From: Oscillospiraceae bacterium
Lineage (GTDB): Bacteria; Bacillota; Clostridia; UMGS1840; HGM11507
DNA: 6,381 nt
Assembly: GCA_015068525.1 (NCBI GenBank)
Contig: SVKJ01000021.1
Location: forward strand, 1 to 6,381
Direction of reading: 5' to 3'
Part shown: piece by piece, positions 4,653 to 6,381 of the stretch
Layout of the letters: each line of letters starts with the position of its first letter
Position numbering within the stretch: the first letter of the stretch is position 1
Position numbers and translations under genes: made by a program
The notes under the pieces: model-generated
Told to the model about the DNA's origin: nothing
The model's database searches: none
What the model saw: the letters and a program-made list of their open reading frames with translations, nothing else

Positions 4653-6074
4653 TTAGTCTTGAAAGGTAAGCACCTTGTTCATATCGAAGGTTTCACCCCC
4701 TTTCAATGCCTTTGCTTTACTGATTCTTTCAGCACAGCGTATAAGGTTTTCTTTATCTGAAACTGCACATATGAACTTTCTATCAGTTCTAGTACAGATT
4801 TCTGCTGTTAAACCACCACCGGTCAAGTCAAGCACAGTATCACCAGCAAGAGTACAGTTAAGCACCATATTCCTCATAACCATGTAAGGAATGCTGTCTT
4901 CATAACTGCCTACACTCTGTTCCACAATAACCTTTTTTGCCTTTTTTGACTTGGGTTGAAATGGCATACCATCATCAACATAAAAATGTCTGGAGGTATG
5001 ATATGTTCCATAGAACAGTTTCCCAGGTTTTCTCAGATGTACCATTGCCATAGTCTTTTCACCATAGGAATATACAATATCAAAGATGAACCCTTGACGA
5101 GCGTATCTCATACTTACATCTATAATGTCTTTTTCTTCGACCCAAACATTGACACATGGTAAAGTCATCTTGGAGATAACTGAATCTATATATGTAAAAG
5201 GAATATCTGTAAAAACAGTAGAATCTACAAAAGCAACATCAAATTCATCCTTTTCAACTGTTTCAAGAATTTCTTCTGCATTGCCAAGGGCAATAGTTCC
5301 ACAAAGTTCATCATGAACAAGTTCTTCAATTCCGAGGTCTTCCATAGTTTCCAAGATTCTCTGTTCTGACACCTTTGCATACTTGTCTTCAATTTCACAA
5401 CCAATAAAGTCTCTGCCACACATTAAGGCACTGACACCGGTTGAGTTTGTTCCACAAAATGGGTCAAGAATAAGGTCGCCAGGTTCAGAAACTTTTTCAA
5501 TCAATTTAGTCATAATTTCAACTGGTTTAATAGTTCCATGACCATACTTTTTCTTCAATTTTGTAAATTTAGGTGTGATAAAATGCTCCGGAGTAGTATC
5601 TACCTCTCCAACAAGACTTTTATCAACAACTTGAACTATGTATTCTGTGTCAGAAAGCATAGTTCCCTTAGAACAGAAAGGGTTAGTTTTCTGCCAAGTA
5701 TGAAGAATAATTTCCACATTTTCATACTGTTGAAAAAAAGAAATATAGAAATCTAACTGCGCTGCACTGCAAAAGAAAATTCCATTGATTTTTTCACAGA
5801 TACGAACAATCTCTTTTAAAACATTAACAGAAAAACCATCACAGAATGCCGCTATGCCTTTCATAAAGTCTGTATGAGCATAACATCCGGTAGTCTTGCC
5901 TTTTTTTGTATGTAAAATATACGGACCATCCATTACAACAGCTTTAACGCTGCCGGTTGGAATAGCATGTAATATTTTCTCACAATCACCTTTGATTATC
6001 TGATTTTTCAGAATTTTCACTGCCTTTGTAAAGTTCTCTACTAAAATTTTCTTAAATGATTTCAATTTAATCAT
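4653..6074 (-). CDS. Two-domain amino-type DNA methyltransferase with DGPY motif and degenerate second half
   Basis: A 473-residue protein of the N6-adenine/N4-cytosine methyltransferase family. The N-terminal half follows the beta-type order: an opening QIIKGDCEKIL (about 25-35), catalytic motif IV as MDGPY (48-52, where the family has DPPY or SPPY), a motif X-like KPVEIMTKLI (about 183-192) and SAM-binding DPFCGTNSTG (204-213). The second half (about 262-452) repeats the plan in decayed form: LGNAEEIL, then VDST where motif IV should be, and LDLTGGGLTAE (415-425) in place of motif I, ending CAERIS. The second half is probably a structural or dimerisation copy. The start is uncertain: AAAGG directly abuts the ATG at 6074, whereas a TTG at 6065 lies nine bases from it and is a good alternative. 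The gene is followed by the structured gap and the permuted methyltransferase gene. Target base and site are unknown. Confidence 0.85.
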   Translation of the reverse strand: MIKLKSFKKILVENFTKAVKILKNQIIKGDCEKILHAIPTGSVKAVVMDGPYILHTKKGKTTGCYAHTDFMKGIAAFCDGFSVNVLKEIVRICEKINGIFFCSAAQLDFYISFFQQYENVEIILHTWQKTNPFCSKGTMLSDTEYIVQVVDKSLVGEVDTTPEHFITPKFTKLKKKYGHGTIKPVEIMTKLIEKVSEPGDLILDPFCGTNSTGVSALMCGRDFIGCEIEDKYAKVSEQRILETMEDLGIEELVHDELCGTIALGNAEEILETVEKDEFDVAFVDSTVFTDIPFTYIDSVISKMTLPCVNVWVEEKDIIDVSMRYARQGFIFDIVYSYGEKTMAMVHLRKPGKLFYGTYHTSRHFYVDDGMPFQPKSKKAKKVIVEQSVGSYEDSIPYMVMRNMVLNCTLAGDTVLDLTGGGLTAEICTRTDRKFICAVSDKENLIRCAERISKAKALKGGETFDMNKVLTFQD

Positions 6075-6093
6075 CCTTTCTATAAAATGTTTT

Positions 6094-6117
6094 CAGCAAC
6101 AACATCTCCCGTTGCTG
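6094..6117 (-). promoter_or_regulatory. Hairpin in the leader of the second methyltransferase gene
   Basis: CAGCAAC (6094-6100) pairs perfectly with GTTGCTG (6111-6117) around a 10-base loop. In the minus-strand transcript it lies about 13 bases before the AAAGG ribosome binding site, and its loop carries GGGAG. It overlaps the left edge of direct repeat copy 1. It could influence translation or be a protein-binding dyad. Confidence 0.35.
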
Positions 6118-6196
6118 TACCTATATTGTCTCATACTTTGCATTTTTTCTACACGAGTTGGTTCTTTGCAAATTCGGTGATTTCAAGTTTTAAAAT
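6112..6196. repeat. 85-bp direct repeat, copy 1
   Basis: This matches copy 2 (6297-6381) at 83 of 85 positions, the differences being at 6136 and 6159; the offset is exactly 185 bp. It occupies the upstream region of the second methyltransferase gene. It contains no reading frame of note and no convincing -35/-10 pair, although it is where that gene's promoter should be. Confidence 0.9.
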
Positions 6197-6232
6197 GTTA
6201 AAACCAACAATTTTTGTTCAAACACCGAATTT
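6170..6232. repeat. 10-bp inverted repeat spanning the edge of copy 1
   Basis: AAATTCGGTG (6170-6179), inside direct repeat copy 1, is perfectly complementary to CACCGAATTT (6223-6232) in the spacer. The enclosed 43 bases contain further short complementary runs (GTTTT/AAAAC and AACAA/TTGTT), so the whole can fold into a branched hairpin or cruciform. Confidence 0.5.
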
Positions 6233-6296
6233 TTCATTATGAACCATTTAAACAGTTAGAAAATCTTGCAACATCTTCAACATCTGGTACTGTTTT
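6197..6296. other. Spacer between direct repeats, no gene found
   Basis: With the repeats on both sides this belongs to a stretch of 307 bases (6075-6381) without a convincing gene. It holds the right arm of the 10-bp inverted repeat and two CAACATCT octamers (6269-6276, 6278-6285), a third being at 6100-6107. A dyad GGTAC/GTACC (6286-6290 with 6302-6306) crosses into copy 2. A startless minus-strand frame ending SNCLNGS could be the decayed end of an upstream gene, but this is weak. Confidence 0.5.
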
Positions 6297-6381
6297 TTGC
6301 TGTACCTATATTGTCTCATATTTTGCATTTTTTCTACACGAGTCGGTTCTTTGCAAATTCGGTGATTTCAAGTTTTAAAAT
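6297..6381. repeat. 85-bp direct repeat, copy 2 (reaches window edge)
   Basis: This is the second copy of the repeat at 6112-6196, in the same orientation, with two substitutions (6321 and 6344). It is still matching where the window stops, so its true length and the number of copies beyond are unknown. Confidence 0.9.

Larger units (their letters stand above)
131..6381. mobile_element. Integrative element (left end) inserted in spoVT
   Basis: The element begins at the spoVT break and runs off the right window edge, so its size and other end are unknown. Its outermost gene is a large serine recombinase, the usual position for the integrase/excisionase of such elements. The visible cargo is two DNA methyltransferases, a winged-helix protein and two unknown proteins. 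No conjugation, relaxase, phage structural or resistance genes are seen here. It could be an ICE, a mobilisable element, a prophage or a skin-like element; the window does not decide. Confidence 0.75.

Noticed and set aside
4675..5756. Several short reading frames overlapping the two-domain methyltransferase gene on both strands
   Set aside because: All lie inside a well-supported coding region and show no recognisable protein features.
6190..6237. 15-residue minus-strand frame (MKNSVFEQKLLVLTF) as a leader peptide
   Set aside because: No ribosome binding site precedes it and it overlaps the inverted repeat; chance is the simpler explanation.
6112..6381. CRISPR array
   Set aside because: There are only two copies, the unit is 85 bp and the spacer is 100 bp, outside CRISPR dimensions; no cas genes are present.

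Overview
The window looks like the left end of an integrated mobile element in a spore-forming member of the Bacillota, probably Clostridia. Three things point there. The host remnant at the left edge encodes the sporulation regulator SpoVT. The element is AT-rich (19 G+C of 60 in the sampled stretch 361-420) beside a richer host fragment (62 G+C of the first 130 bases). The recombinase is of the large serine type common in clostridial elements. Every gene is on the minus strand and reads towards the left edge.

Layout, left to right. Positions 1-133 are the central part of spoVT, cut off from about its first 30 codons. The break (about 128-136) is an element/host junction. Next come a strong intrinsic terminator (222-264) and a 536-residue large serine recombinase (272-1882). 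Upstream of the recombinase lie two dyads, a 72-residue small protein (1994-2212), an unknown 188-residue protein (2347-2913), a winged-helix DNA-binding protein (3013-3288) and a cytosine-5 DNA methyltransferase (3305-4444). A 208-base structured gap separates this from a second, two-domain amino-type DNA methyltransferase (4653-6074). The last 307 bases hold two near-identical 85-bp direct repeats and inverted repeats, with no convincing gene.

The main unusual features are these. (1) The element splits spoVT with the recombinase at its edge, the arrangement expected of a skin-like element that could be excised to restore a sporulation gene. (2) The cytosine methyltransferase is circularly permuted: its SAM-binding motif I is at the C-terminus, the protein starts at motif II, and a four-cysteine zinc ribbon sits between the catalytic PCQ and the ENV motif. 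(3) The second methyltransferase has DGPY in place of the usual DPPY and carries a degenerate second methyltransferase-like half. (4) A 35-nt motif just after two consecutive stop codons differs between copies by changes that keep an RNA hairpin on the gene-sense strand. No restriction endonuclease is visible, so the two methyltransferases look like orphan or protective enzymes of the element. The winged-helix protein may be its local regulator; that is inference.
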